DNA of 64,000 bases from Nannobrachium achirus (GCA_963921795.1 OY997639.1:56380163-56444162); one strand, 5' to 3'; positions 34,819-47,133 are shown, counted from the stretch's first letter. Translations and numbers: made by a program. The notes: generated from the sequence alone by a model not told the origin.

Positions 34819-36142
34819 GTCTCCTATTCTGTCAGTCTCATGTTTCATTCCCATTATAGCCGCCAACCCCTCCGTCTCCGGGACCTCCACTTCAAACCAA
34901 TCAGAAGGGATTCAGTGGTTATCTTTCACTATGGGATTCAGCGGTTATCTTTCACTCTCCTCGTTCACTCTTCAATCTAATGAACCCTTTCCTTATCGGA
35001 GTTTAAGACCACCATAAGAGATACTAACATACTAAAAGGGGACAATAAAGTGATTAATCACTCATGGAGATTAGGGACATGGACATACCGTTTATAATGC
35101 TGCCCTGCGGATCCATTTTATAGAACATGAGTCAATAGTGGCGAGCATATGAGTCAGGCTGTCGCTGGCTCCCACTGGGAAGGCGTGTCAGGATTACAGT
35201 AGAGCTCCTGAAATCCAACACTACAGGCCATGTCCCATTTGATCTCACAGCGCAGCCGAGATTCTCTTCCTGACTCTGCCCTCTGAGTTGCCTGGCGCTT
35301 ATCCCAATCTCTACCAGCTGAATAGGCAGGGCCACACCCTCCCTAGTCACCAGTCAAAGGATTCAGAGAGAAATGAAGGAGGGATCTGACTGTTCAGGTG
35401 AAGCTAAGGGACTATTGTGTCCCACAGATGTACACCACCAACAGGGTTCCCTCGACTAAATGAAAGAAGAATAAAGGGGGGTGGGGGGGGGGGTGTTCTT
35501 CTATGGGAAAACTAGCTGTGCAGTGGTTGGCTGGTGACTCATGGAGCCTTGCAGCTCATCCGAGATGAGAGATCTAGGGTGGATCATAAACACACACACA
35601 CACCAGTGGCAACAGCCATAAGCAACTCAAGGGAAGCTCAGTCGGCTATGACTCACCTTCATGCTTAACTTTTCCCATCCTCCCCAAATGAAATCAGTAA
35701 TCTGGATGCATCACACAGAGGCAGCTTCCCAGGCCAGACCAGACAGAAGTCATGCTGAGTCCTGTGACCCAAATCAGAAGCAGTCTACAATATTATTTCA
35801 TGTCAATGATCTCTAATGTTACGTATACAGTACATGATCCAATCAGACAGGTTAGAGCAGCACATGAAAGCAAGCCTTTACAAGACATGGAATAATAATG
35901 GTGTTCTCACTTTCTTCTTCTTGGCTAATATGGAAAGATTCATTACTTTTCTAATTGGGATTGACACCCTTTCCTCAAAAATCTGGATGGGATTCAACTT
36001 AAAATCCAGCTTGATACTTTGTATCCTCATTTCCACTAATGAATAATGTATTTACTGTTTTCTCTAAATATATTTTTCCACATAATTCCAAACATCTTGC
36101 ATTTTATTTAACATTCTCCCTATCTGAAACCTTTCCCCTTAG
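34819..36142 (+). other. intron 5
   Basis: No exon or clear mobile element; a G-run at 35478-35494 and ordinary AT-rich sequence. Confidence 0.5.
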
Positions 36143-36309
36143 ATCTCGGACATCCAGATTAATGGCCAGTCCGATGACATGACAGCCAAGGAGAAGCTGT
36201 TACTGTGGTCTCAGAGGATGACGGAGGACTACCAGGGCATCCGCTGCGACAACTTCACCACCAGCTGGAGGGACGGAAAGCTCTTCAACGCTGTCATACA
36301 CAAGCACCA
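36143..36309 (+). CDS. plec: plectin exon 6 (start of CH2)
   Basis: 167 bp; starts phase 0, ends phase 2 (CAC CA|gtgagt). Encodes [20 protein letters not shown] through the CH2 motif [20 protein letters not shown]. Confidence 0.98.
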
Positions 36310-39300
36310 GTGAGTGGTCATTTTATCATTGACTATACAGTAGCTCTCTGCTCAAATGCTAGCGTTTACATGTTTATCACATGGATTTGAAACATGGTCT
36401 CCTGCAAGAGAAGCCTAACATCTGTTCCATAGGGGAATCCCCCCAAGCTAAGTGAGATGTTGGGCTACTAAGGCGGCGACCATACGAAAACAAATTTAGA
36501 TGATTCTGCACAAGTTCTTAGTCGTTTAGACCTTTCTTCCACACACAGCCGGCGTCTTGGGTGCCCGAATACGTACACCTTTGAAACCCTCCCAACAACA
36601 ACATCAAACATGTTGCGTTTGTGCTACTGAGTGCGATAGGGCTTTTACAGCCATACTCCTCCATCCCACAGCACCTCCATCAGCAACAATTGGACATAAA
36701 ATAACATCACTCTATTCTCTCTTTTTGGTGCTTTGTGGCAGCTTTACAGCGCCACTCACAGGCCTGGCATATATACTACAGTGGTTTTGGTGCGTTTTGG
36801 AGACGGTCTTGCCGTTCTCAGAGGTTTCATGTGGGCGCACACATTTCTTGAGACGATTCCGTCTGTACAGTAAACATTTTGGAAACGACTCAGTGTATCG
36901 TCTTTGCTTTTTTTACTTATTTTTTCGTCACAGCACGGTCATTTGGTTGATGAGGCTTCATAAGACTCACTTGAACAATGAATCTTTATTGTGTTCGATT
37001 CAATCTCAGATGTCCTACGTGAGAAACCAAACATCTACCGCTTAGCCAAAGAGGGAGCATTTCCATGTCCACCACTAACCCAGTGTCTTTATCATCAACA
37101 TGTTTTACTCAGTTCACTATTCACCAAATCCAAAGTATTGTTTTCTGTTTCTCTTCTGGGCAATGTGTGGCAATGTGTCCTTGATATCTCACTGACCACC
37201 AGCCATCATTTTGGGGAATATCTCTTCCTGAGAAACTGTCTCTCTTCCTGAGAAACTGTTTCTCTGTTAAATCCTTGGGGACCAAGATCACTGACTTGAA
37301 AAAGTTGTGAAATGCATCATCTGACCTCTGCCGCTGAATTAAAGCTTACTTTACAGTGACAGCACTCTGGCTGTCTCAGCATTGTGTCAGTGATTGAATT
37401 TAAAGTTCCAGTTATCACTATCAATCATGTTGGATAGAGTGTTTGCAGGTTATGTGTTTCATTTTGGTTTTAGGGATTGCTTGATTAGGTGCATCACCTC
37501 TTTCACAATGTCGAATGCCTCTTAAATCACACATTTTTTCCCAGCTTCTTAAAGACATACATTTTGTCAGCCGAACACTACACAACTGTGGGATTGTGCA
37601 ATTTAAATCTTACAATTCCCTTCAAGTGGTCTGACATGTTGGCGGCACCATTTTAAATCTCTCCTCTGCACACCCCAGGCAATATAGTGCACCTTGTCAA
37701 AATTCATTTAGAACAGTGAAAACTTTATGAGCATGTTTTTTTTTTGGGCAAATCAAAAGGCTAATAAAATATTCAAGAATAGTGTGTGTCATTCAACCAG
37801 TGAAGCATAGCAACAAGCTCTTCTTTGTTCAAAATGTCTCTGGTTGTATCTAAGGGCATTGCATAATATTCATCCTGAATAGGTGACAGAACCTTTCTTA
37901 AAAACTTAAGTAAAACCTGTTGAATCATTGTGTTAACTATATTATGAGAGATGTAGTTCTTATTTTGACTCCATTTAATATTGTGACAGTCTAAACAAAT
38001 CTAAACAGTATTAACGTATAAATACTTGAGGGTTGTTACCGTCTACTCTATGGCAACACCTTTGCCCATGGGACAACTGATAGAGGTTAGCTTTCATTAG
38101 CATCTCTCTGCTGACACCCTCTGGTTCACATCAGATCCAGCTATGTTGCCATATTATTTTTCTGTGCCTTAAGCTGAGCCACACACTGCTTGCAGCAGCT
38201 GTATGTTCCTTAAAGCAAAGCAAGTTTTCAGTTTTGAAAACCATGAATAGCAAAGCTGAGTTTTTGACAAATCCCAGGGCCTTTGATTGCACAACAGTGA
38301 CACTGTGTGCAGTAAAGTGTCCTCCTTTTATCACACAATGTCAGCCAGTTTTGGTCCAGACCCAGCACTGCACCTTTTTGGTTTATTTCAGCACAGCACG
38401 GTCATTTGGTTGGTGAGACTTGAACAATCAATCTTTATCAATATTTTTGTATTCAATGCAAAGTGGGGCAAAATTGGGACTAACTACACTTTAATATTGT
38501 CATCATGCCAGTTCAAACCTGCTCTTTTGCAGCATTATAATCTTTCTGGGCCAGTGTTTCAATTATTTCTTTTTTTCACAATTGGTGACAGAGATCAAGT
38601 AACAGATATCAGATAACAATGTATTTTAGTTGTGCCTGCCTCCTCTTGACTAAATGCAAGCAATCCTCTGTTTACCTGTTATTCTTATCATAACCATTCA
38701 CCAGACATAACTGTACAGTAGGACCAACCACAGTAGCATGATTGTGAGCCACGTATCCCTGCTGACAGTAGTGTGCCTGATGGTACAGGCCCCATTCTGC
38801 CTCAGTAAGTCATGAATTAATGCACTCATGTCAACCTGACAAGCCCTTAGGCTTGGAATACTACCAGTGGGTGTTGCCAGACTTGCCAAGTCCACTTATA
38901 ATAAGTGACTTTAGTTTATTTTTTCTTCTAGAGTTGCTTGAAAATATCACAAGTCGTGGTTTGGGCTTGTTTTATAAATATGATTGCTTGTTGCAAGCGA
39001 ATTAATTTCTTTGACGTTTTGTGGTATGTTTTTCCTTGCTAGTGGAATGATATCAAAGGTGTATTATTTGCTCTCCCCCAAATCATGCAAATCAATATTT
39101 TTTATTATGAATATGCAGCCATAATTATTAATAATTATTCTGGGCTTCTTTTTGGTGGTGAGGTTGCTTATGTGTCTCATGGGAGTTGGCAACACTGGAA
39201 AACATCTTTGGAAAAAACTAGAGCGCTTTCATCAATCACAATAAGTTATTAAATATGTAATGGCCCATTTACATTAAAGCCAATAGAGATGATGTTTTAT

Positions 39301-39784
39301 AGACGTTTTATAGCCATTGCCTCTGAGCTGACTTGAATTGCAAAGGTGATTTAGCGGCTAACTCATGAACAAGACCGAGGACTCATACTCTATCCTACCT
39401 GTCCAGAAACGAGAGGTGAGATAAAAGAAGTGTAGTCGCTAAACAATGTGTGGTTTAGTTTTGCAGTCATTATATTATAAAGAGGTAGAAAGAGATACCT
39501 GTAGGGGCAGGTTCCCTTAAACCTGAGCATGTACCTTAAAGAGAGAGAGAGGTTAGTGAAAGTTTTCTTCTGAGCCTCTAGGCAGTGGTTAAGTATCTGC
39601 TTTTCATGAAGCCAGGGGAGGTGTGGTTACCTTTGCCTTGGGTTGTTTTCAGGTCAGGCTAGTACAGCATTATGTTTTCATTTCTACATGTTCACCCGCG
39701 GAGCTCAAGCCCTGGTCCTGGGATGTGGAAGTTCGCAACTCCTTTTGTTCACGGAGTACTTTAATTGCCAGCGTGGTCACCAAA

Positions 39785-40168
39785 ATGTTCAGCTTGAAGA
39801 AGAAGTTGAAATCCAAGAAAAGGAGTGTCAGCTCGACTGGCAGCGTGTCGGACTCTGTGAGCGATCTGGACGATCGGGTGGTCATGCTCTGTGATGATGG
39901 TCCCTCAAGAGGCTCTTCCTGGGACCGGGGCTCACTGAGCCCAGGGTCCCCCCGGTCCCCCCGGTCCCCTGAGTACTCAGGGGACCACCAACTAAGTTAT
40001 GGATGGAACGCTTCTTCTAACTTAAGCGGGAGAGAGCGCAGCGGCAGCTCCTCCAGGCCAGAGAGGCAGTTCTATGTCCGGGAAGTGAGGCTGGTGGCGT
40101 GCCCTCCCTTTCATGGAGACCACTTTGCTGTCTGCTCTACACGCCGGGGCAGAGAGCTGTACGGATGA
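39785..40168 (+). CDS. unassigned 127-residue frame in intron 6 (possible internal first exon or nested gene)
   Basis: The frame begins MFSLKKKLKSKKRS (A at -3). It continues with Ser/Asp repeats (SVSDSVSDLDD), a GSPRSPRSPE tract, a Ser/Arg/Gly-rich part and a compact end (FYVREVRLVACPPFHGDHF). It is visibly GC-richer than the intron around it and has coding-like composition. I do not recognise the protein. A donor-like GAA|gtgagg at 40084/40085 would end an exon of 100 codons in phase 0. The next phase-0 acceptor downstream is exon 9 (43234), the first exon after the actin-binding domain. The alternatives are a single-exon nested gene ending TGA at 40168, or a chance frame. Confidence 0.4.
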   Translation: MFSLKKKLKSKKRSVSSTGSVSDSVSDLDDRVVMLCDDGPSRGSSWDRGSLSPGSPRSPRSPEYSGDHQLSYGWNASSNLSGRERSGSSSRPERQFYVREVRLVACPPFHGDHFAVCSTRRGRELYG

Positions 40169-40862
40169 TGAATTTGTTTATTTCCTTCTTTGACGTTTTA
40201 AGATGCCTTTAATGTTGTAGCCTATTCTGTATTTGCTGAAAAAAGGAGTGAAAAAAGGAAAGCCTGAAGTAGCCTAAAGGTGTGGTTAGTTGCCAGCATA
40301 GAACATGCTGTACTGGATATTGTAGCTGCTCTTTGCATGGCAGTGCTTTGATGCTCAGCTTTTGTTAGACGCACTGAAATGCCCAAAGGACTCAGTGTAC
40401 ACCTGATCTCATAGACTGATGTGAAAAAAATTCCGGGTCCGGAATTCTTCTACTGTAGCGTGTATCTAACAAAACCAAGTGCGGCTAACCTCAAACATAA
40501 CACAGGGCCAGTGGCTTTGGTATCCTGCTCCATGAGTGAAAAGGCATAGAAGTAGTTGGCTGGATCAATGTAGATTGTCAGTGTGCAGTGTTTGTGTTGG
40601 TGCCTGGCACAGTGCAATCCCCATCCGCGTTCTTAGGTGATGAAACTAATAAATGGTTCAACTCAGGATTCATGACATTACTCAGAGTAACTGTGCTGTA
40701 CTGTAGGTGTCACTTTGACTGTGCATGTGGAGATCCAGCTGCCAAACTAAACCAATCCTGCCCTACCCAGGACTGATGATGATACTATTGAGTTCAATAC
40801 ACATCCCTTATTTCTTATAGAAATTAATGTAGTTTTAGACAAGGAGTCCCCAAACCTTTTCA

Positions 40863-40987
40863 TGTGCTGATGTACAAGCTCACAATGTGTTGCATGGTGA
40901 TGCATTGTGAGCTTGTAGACATTTATTTTGAAACATTTTGACAATGACATGCCCAAAATAGTGATGCCAGGTTGAAAGTGGTTAAAA
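40863..40987. mobile_element. CTACAAGCTCA-family element
   Basis: TACAAGCTCACAATGTGTTGC pairs with GATGCATTGTGAGCTTGTAG, and AAGTGGTTAA closes the right end, as in the complete element at 30606-30802. Confidence 0.65.
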
Positions 40988-41169
40988 CTGGCACAATAAT
41001 CTCTTTTATTTTAATTGAAATATATATCTTTCTTTTATATACAGAGTATATCTTTCCTTTCCCATCCTAGACTACAGGAATCAATTGTTCCAGAGCTACT
41101 GCATCTCCAAAGATACTTTACTGTGTATACTGTTGATGACTGACAATCCGTGTTTGTGTTTGCCTATAG

Positions 41170-41285
41170 GCCCAGGCTGATTGACATGAGTAAAGTGCAC
41201 CGTCAGACCAACCTGGAGAACCTGGAGAATGCCTTCAACGTGGCTGAGAAAGACCTGGGAGTGACACGTCTGCTAGACCCAGAGG
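41170..41285 (+). CDS. plec: plectin exon 7 (CH2)
   Basis: 116 bp, acceptor cctatag, donor GAGG|gtaagg; phase 2 in, phase 1 out. Encodes (Q)[20 protein letters not shown] through [11 protein letters not shown], the conserved CH2 centre. Confidence 0.98.
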
Positions 41286-42058
41286 GTAAGGCTGTTTGAA
41301 GGGTTAAATTTGGACAACATTGCCCCAAATAGAGATTAACATACATTTTTATTAATCAAATTGTTTCATACAGTATAGTCTCCTTTTCCCAAAAGATTCA
41401 GTCTGACCAGAAGCAGCAATAAAACATCCCCACTGGCGATAAACTGTAATGAGCAAAGGCATGGATTCCCCCCCGTCCCCCCGCCGCAAATCAAACCCTA
41501 GCTGTTTGAATCCTCAGTCCTCAGTTAGGGAGTTAACTTAACATTGAGGAGTTTACTGTGTACTGTGTGTAGTCATTTCAGATGTGATCTAATTAAATTT
41601 AGAAGAAAATGAAATGTGGCCAACATGTTTTCCATGCTAAATCCATAATTACTAAAGTGAATAACATGTGGAACATCAATTTGCAGAAGAGGAGAATGAA
41701 TCCGCACACTGTCTCTCAGCTCCCAATAATTGTATTAACACACAACTTTTCCTATCCGGCCTGCATCAGGTGTATACTGATCAGTGATACAAAGTGCAGG
41801 TATATATATAGACTAGGGTATGCTGGGTAATAGTCAATCAGACAACTCAGGATTCGGATTGTGTGTGTGTGGTGTGTCCTCCTCCTGACCACTTAGAAGC
41901 TATTGTTGTTCAGTCCTTTATTCATTATACATTTAATAACTACGCGGAGCTTGTGACATTTAACCTTGTTTATTATTGTGATGTTTTACTGTAAACTGTG
42001 ATTGTTAATGTGTTGTTAGTACTGAAACTGAACGTATTACCTTATATTCTTCTCTCAG
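41286..42058 (+). other. intron 7
   Basis: No exon or recognised element; C-run near 41469-41481. Confidence 0.5.
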
Positions 42059-42168
42059 ATGTTGATGTGCCACACCCTGACGAGAAATCCATCATCACTT
42101 ACGTGTCATCTTTGTACGACGCCTTCCCTCGTCTTCCTGACGCCCGCGACGGTGCCTCCTCCTCCAAC
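42059..42168 (+). CDS. plec: plectin exon 8 (end of CH2)
   Basis: 110 bp; phase 1 in, phase 0 out (AAC|gtgagt). Encodes (D)VDVPHPDEKSIITYVSSLYD and on to DARDGASSSN, the last CH2 helix and start of the linker to the plakin domain. Confidence 0.98.
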
Positions 42169-43008
42169 GTGAGTGACAGCTACATCACAGCATAATACTG
42201 TACAACAAGTTACTGTAGATTGAACACTGGCACCTGGGGTGAACTGTAGATCTGCAGCAGATCTACAAGCTCACATTCCTGTTGCAACGCAACATGTTTT
42301 GATATTCTATTTATTTTTTAGCTATAGTTTATACTGTATAGGGTAAAGAGGAGCTGAAATATTATACAGTACATAGAGCCTTGGCGGACACCAGTCAACA
42401 AATAGTGGTTAAGCCTATAAATTATATACTCCATAGTATGACAGTTTTGTTTGCCAAAAAGAACTAATCTGCTAGCTTGCACAGATTTCACACAGATTAA
42501 TGATCAAAATTGAAATCAAATGTTACCAAACTGAACAGGCTTGGGACTGAGCCCAACAATGAGCTTTAGTTGACACCATTAGCCCCCATGACCCGAAGCA
42601 GCTCACACAGCAATGGAAGTCCTGTGATCCCAAGTATGACAGGAAATTAACAAGCCTTCATGTTTTTCTCCCCTCTCTGCGGGACAAGGACCGACCCAGA
42701 TATGTGCCATCGTCACTCACCTCTTCACACAGAGGGTTATTATCTTCAGCCATTACAATGTTGTTGTAAATACCCTAGTGACTACAGTATTTACAGTTGT
42801 ATTGCAGAACTGTTCTGTACTGATTCGGTGCAGCATTGAAAATTCATACGCACACACACACGCACGCACACACACACACGATGCGCACAATGCACACACA
42901 CATGCACAGAGAGAGAGACAAAGCTAAAAACTATATAGACACTCACTCAATTCAATTAAAATGGGCTTTCGGCTGGGAAAACACATTTACATTGCCAAAG
43001 CAGGTGTG

Positions 43009-43063
<55 letters not shown>

Positions 43064-43233
43064 CGTCTCTCTCATCTTCACCCCTGCCATTGCCCCCCAT
43101 TCAATCGTCCCACTTTGCCTGTTTCTTGTCCTGTTAGACAAGACCAGGGTTGTGGGTGCTCAATTGAGTTAGCGTGGTGTGTGTCAGTGTGAGTTAGCGT
43201 GAGACAGTGTCGTCTCTGCTGTGTTTACTGCAG
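42169..43233 (+). other. intron 8
   Basis: Holds a CTACAAGCTCA fragment (about 42253-42300), CA repeats (42850-42905) and a pure CT repeat (43012-43059). No other exon. Confidence 0.5.
43012..43059. repeat. (CT)n microsatellite
   Basis: 24 uninterrupted CT units, 174 bp before exon 9. Confidence 0.95.
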
Positions 43234-43353
43234 GCTCTGGAGATCCGCTGGCAGGAGTATTACGAACTGGTGACCGTTCTGCTGCAGTGGATTCGCCACC
43301 ATGTCATGATCTTTGAGGAGAAGAAGTTCCCTGCCAGCTTTGAGGAGATTGAG
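43234..43353 (+). CDS. plec: plectin exon 9 (plakin domain start)
   Basis: 120 bp, phase 0 both ends. Encodes ALEIRWQEYYELVTVLLQWI, RHHVMIFEEKKFPASFEEIE: the beginning of the first spectrin repeat. Confidence 0.97.
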
Positions 43354-43794
43354 GTAGGAACCACACTTGTGGACAGACTGGTGGAATTACTGCTAGAGGT
43401 TAGCGTGTCTTGTCTAAGTGTGTGTGGGTTGGAACGGCTTAGAATCTGAAAATCAAATGTTCCTTCAATGGACAGTAAGATAATGCTGCTCTTCATTAGG
43501 TGTTTATTCCATTCCATAGAGAAGATGTTATGCACAGACTTATTGTATTTAAAAACAGCAACAAGAGAATCAATTTTATTTGTTACTATTAAAGATACAA
43601 GCAGTATAATCTTACAAAAAAAGACCAAGACAAATATAAGATAAAAATATAGAAATACAGTTGTTGGAATCTTGATTGAAATACCTATTTACACGTTGAT
43701 CAGCTTTCTTGCTTGGCAAGAGCACAGGGTGGATGGAGCATTGCAAAGACTATGAAAGTATAACGCTAAACCCTGATTTATACTTAATTGTACA

Positions 43795-43910
43795 GTGGTG
43801 TCCCTTGCCGAAATTAACAAATCTACAGTTCAAGCTCACAATGCATTGTGGATGTGATGCATTGTGAGCTTTCAGATTGGAAAATAATTTCTTTCTTTGA
43901 CAAATAATGA
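43795..43910. mobile_element. CTACAAGCTCA-family element
   Basis: TCAAGCTCACAATGCATTGTG and GATGCATTGTGAGCTTTCAG pair as in the other copies; the ends are degenerate. Confidence 0.6.
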
Positions 43911-44306
43911 TCAAATAATGATTATGCACCATCATCAAATGCAGGATGTTTATTCTTTTAACACTCTTCCAGACAACAAAGTGGTCAAACAAATGAAATC
44001 TCTTTGATAACGCAGGCGATCCAATTATGTTTGACTCGGTCATGGGAATACAGAAAGTACAGGAACAGTGGCAACTAAACATACTGTAACTTAGTTACTC
44101 AGCATCATGCAATCATCTCAATTAGGAGTTGTTACTGTACCTTCAAGTTCATTTGAGGGATGCTGTGTTTTCACTAAGTCAGTGCTGTAGTATGTTGTAT
44201 AACAAGTTGTACTCATGGATAATTAACAATGTATTCTAGACGAACTTTCACAGTGTTTTATTTAGACTTAACAACTAACATTTGTGCTGAAAAAATACAT
44301 ATACTT

Positions 44307-44389
<83 letters not shown>
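44307..44389. repeat. (GT)n microsatellite
   Basis: About 40 GT units with one GC interruption near the left end. Confidence 0.95.
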
Positions 44390-44392
<3 letters not shown>

Positions 44393-44535
44393 GTAGAGAT
44401 ACATATACAGTATATATATATATATATACAGTATACTGTATATAGAAGGTATACAAATCTACAAGATATAAGAAAGTTAGAAAATAGTCATTACTGGATT
44501 TAAATTAAGTTTGTATGTAATTTTTCCCACTCTAG

Positions 44536-44631
44536 ATCCTGTGGCGCCAATTCTTGAAGTTTAAAGAAACAGAACTGCCAACGAAGGAGGCAGACAAGAA
44601 TCGGTCTAAACATATCTTCCAGTCCTTTGAG
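44536..44631 (+). CDS. plec: plectin exon 10 (plakin domain)
   Basis: 96 bp, phase 0. Encodes ILWRQFLKFKETELPTKEAD and KNRSKHIFQSFE. The homologous end falls at TTTGAG followed by gcaagt, so the donor is GC instead of GT; all other positions of the donor consensus are met. Confidence 0.95.
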
Positions 44632-44751
44632 GCAAGTTCTTCTCTTCTCTTCTCTTCTCTTCTCTTCTCTTCTCTTCTCTTCTCTTCTCTTCTCTTCTCT
44701 TCTCTTGTTCACTAGTTAATGATGACATATTACATATTCAACCCCCCACAG
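44632..44751 (+). other. intron 10, GC-AG type, 120 bp
   Basis: Starts gcaagt and ends cccacag. Of its 120 bp, 70 are a TTCTC repeat (44637-44706) that begins at the sixth base of the intron. There is no in-phase GT donor near the homologous exon end, which supports GC usage. Confidence 0.85.
44637..44706. repeat. (TTCTC)n pentanucleotide microsatellite
   Basis: 14 units inside intron 10, abutting the GC donor; same unit and strand as 19814-19915. Confidence 0.95.
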
Positions 44752-44879
44752 AGTGCAGTGCAGGCTGGTCAGGTGAAGGTCCCCCCATGCTACCACCCCA
44801 TTGATGTGGAGAAGGAATGGGGTCTACTGCATGTGGCCATTCTTGAGAGAGAAAAGCTGCTCAGGATAGAGTTTGAGAG
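44752..44879 (+). CDS. plec: plectin exon 11 (plakin domain)
   Basis: 128 bp; phase 0 in, phase 2 out. Encodes SAVQAGQVKVPPCYHPIDVE, KEWGLLHVAILEREKLLRIEFE: spectrin repeat helices of the plakin domain. Confidence 0.97.
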
Positions 44880-46033
44880 GTGAGTAAAGTTAAATTGCAG
44901 TAATCATATAACTTGTTCAAAAACAAGTCTACGTTTGTGTACATTTATTTTGGATAGTTACAACAGTGGCATACGTTCATACTTTTAGTGATATTCTTTT
45001 AGGGTAACTCAGGAAAAGCCTTTTTTATATGTTGGTGTTGTTATGAAGTAAATAGACTGCTGTCTTCAAGTAAAACAAACAAACTAACTAAAAAAGCATG
45101 GCATTAAATACTCAGTATTTTTTATTAGTGGCGTATTGCTGGTGGTGTGTTATGCATGGCAATGGGCTGGGCCTTGTCACAAGATTGCCAGGTCATCTGG
45201 CAGTGGCACTCTTGAGTGGCTCGTTCATGGTGAAGCGACATGGAATGGCTGAACAAGCAGAGCAAGCATTACCGTTACAGAACTGAGACATTTGTCTCAT
45301 TCAGCGCTAAGGCCAGAAAGAATTACCAGGACACAGTGGGACTGTGAGAAGAATAGGGTCTCTCTTACCCAGAAAAAAACGCACAGAAGAGGGTTGTAAT
45401 TGCCAAAATTGATCATGAATAATTTTGAGTGAGATGCATTAGGTTTGTAAATTATAGAGTCATGGCTTTCATGACAGATCTGCATAGGCTAGCTTACTTT
45501 CATTCTTGTCGTATGACCTTCTTTGAGAGCTTTGATTTTTATAATGTTTATATACTGTACTGCATGTTTACATTCATGGCTTTGTGAGGTTTATGAGGTG
45601 CTGCACATGGCTGGTTGATGAAATCATATTGGCATTTATGTATATTTTGGAATTCAGACTCAAACTGGTCATAATCATAATCTATAATGTAGTATAACAA
45701 TTCTATGTAATTTAAGATTATTTAGGCATTTCAAAAATAAGCAGATGAAATAATGAGAGCACATTTTTCATTCCGTCTATCCTGCACCTGATCCCAGTTG
45801 TTGGTTGTGCACACTAGTTCACCTTGTTTCATATATCTGTATCTGTATCTGCATTTTTCCTAGTTTAAAAAGCATAGTGAAGAATGATAATGATAGTAAA
45901 GGAGGATGCATGGTCTGCAACACTGCTGTCCAGCTGGAATCCAAGTGTCTTCATTGCGACAGTGTGGCTGAGCTGGTCTACTATTGGTGCAATCTCATCC
46001 ATCTTAATGTGTCGTATTTCTTTGCTCCCTCAG
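44880..46033 (+). other. intron 11
   Basis: No exon or clear element; a short frame 45805-46161 only reads through into exon 12 from the intron. Confidence 0.5.
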
Positions 46034-46127
46034 ACTCGAGAGGCTCCAGAGGATTGTGGGTAAAGTTCAGATGGAGTCTGGGGTGTGCGAAGAACAGCTC
46101 AACCATTTGGAGACCCTGCTGCAGACG
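46034..46127 (+). CDS. plec: plectin exon 12
   Basis: 94 bp; phase 2 in, phase 0 out (ACG|gtcagt). Encodes LERLQRIVGKVQMESGVCEE, QLNHLETLLQT. Confidence 0.96.
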
Positions 46128-46978
46128 GTCAGTCACTCTCTATCCTCTGTTTGAAACATAATTAGAGTCAAAACGAACAAACATTATCGACCTCTGCTTG
46201 CGTAAAGCCCTTCTAGCGCGTCTATGGAAAAAGATTCACAAACCGCTCACACAGATGTTATCAAGTCAAGAAAATGAACATACATAATAACCACTTTTCA
46301 TATTAATCATTCATTAATAATTAATTATGTTGAGGACTTAACAGATGATCAAGTGAAAAAAACGTGTTTTGTGGACAATGCCGTACAACAGTTTCATAAT
46401 TCCTAAACATGTATTCACACTCCGATCATGCTTGCTCTGTTGTAGTCAGTGGAGCTTCATGGGTGATATGATTTCAGGGTAAAGATTATTTCAGGGAACC
46501 TAGATAAAAAATAAGGTCTCAGATCTGGGTCTTTACTGTAGTAATTGCTTTCAAAACCAGGGAATGAATGTGGCGTTTAAGGAAAAAAACATGCAAAAGT
46601 CTACGGAGTACGGACAGGGCCATTGTCCTCAGCTATGTGGCAGGATGTTTTTTAAATGACACATAACATGTCATGTGATCCAGTGTCACATCCTGACCAG
46701 ACTTTTTACAGCCCTTGTTTGAACCAGCTGGCCAGGAACTTATTTATTCCACACTAACTCAATAAGAAATAAAGTCTTTAAAAGAAAACCAGAAAAACAT
46801 TCAGTGCAACAACATACCAATTTAAACTGACATGTAGATTCACAATCTAGAAAAACCCCTGGGGTAGAGCGGGCCCTTTTCCTACATGTCAGTCAGCATC
46901 CATTTTTTCCCCTTTTGTGAATGGTATACAGCATGTTAGACATGGTAGAAGACTCTGTGTGTGTTCTCATCCCTTCAG
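46128..46978 (+). other. intron 12
   Basis: Nothing beyond ordinary AT-rich sequence was seen. Confidence 0.5.
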
Positions 46979-47133
46979 GACATCCGTTTGCTGAACGCTG
47001 GGAAACCTGCTCAGCACACAGCAGAGGTTGAGAGGGAGCTGGACAAGGCGGACGGTATGATCCGCCTCCTCTTCAACGATGTACAGCTGCTCAAAGACGG
47101 GCGCCACCCGCAGGCCGAGCAGATGTACCGCAG
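46979..47133 (+). CDS. plec: plectin exon 13
   Basis: 155 bp; phase 0 in, phase 2 out. Encodes DIRLLNAGKPAQHTAEVERE through ADGMIRLLFNDVQLLKDGRH and PQAEQMYR, strongly conserved. Confidence 0.98.

Larger units (their letters stand above)
36310..41169 (+). other. intron 6 (4.9 kb)
   Basis: It contains the unexplained 127-codon frame at 39785-40168, a diverged direct duplication (36925-36993 and 38388-38440, both with CACAGCACGGTCATTTGGTTG) and a CTACAAGCTCA-family copy at 40863-40987. A long frame at 36557-37045 looks repeat-derived and is not called. Confidence 0.5.
43354..44535 (+). other. intron 9
   Basis: Contains a CTACAAGCTCA-family copy at about 43795-43910 and a long GT repeat (44307-44389) followed by an AT/GTATAC palindromic stretch. 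Confidence 0.5.

Noticed and set aside
36557..37045. 162-codon + strand frame in intron 6
   Set aside because: No splice site in a plectin phase, mixed composition, and its 3' part is duplicated at 38388-38440, so it appears repeat-derived.
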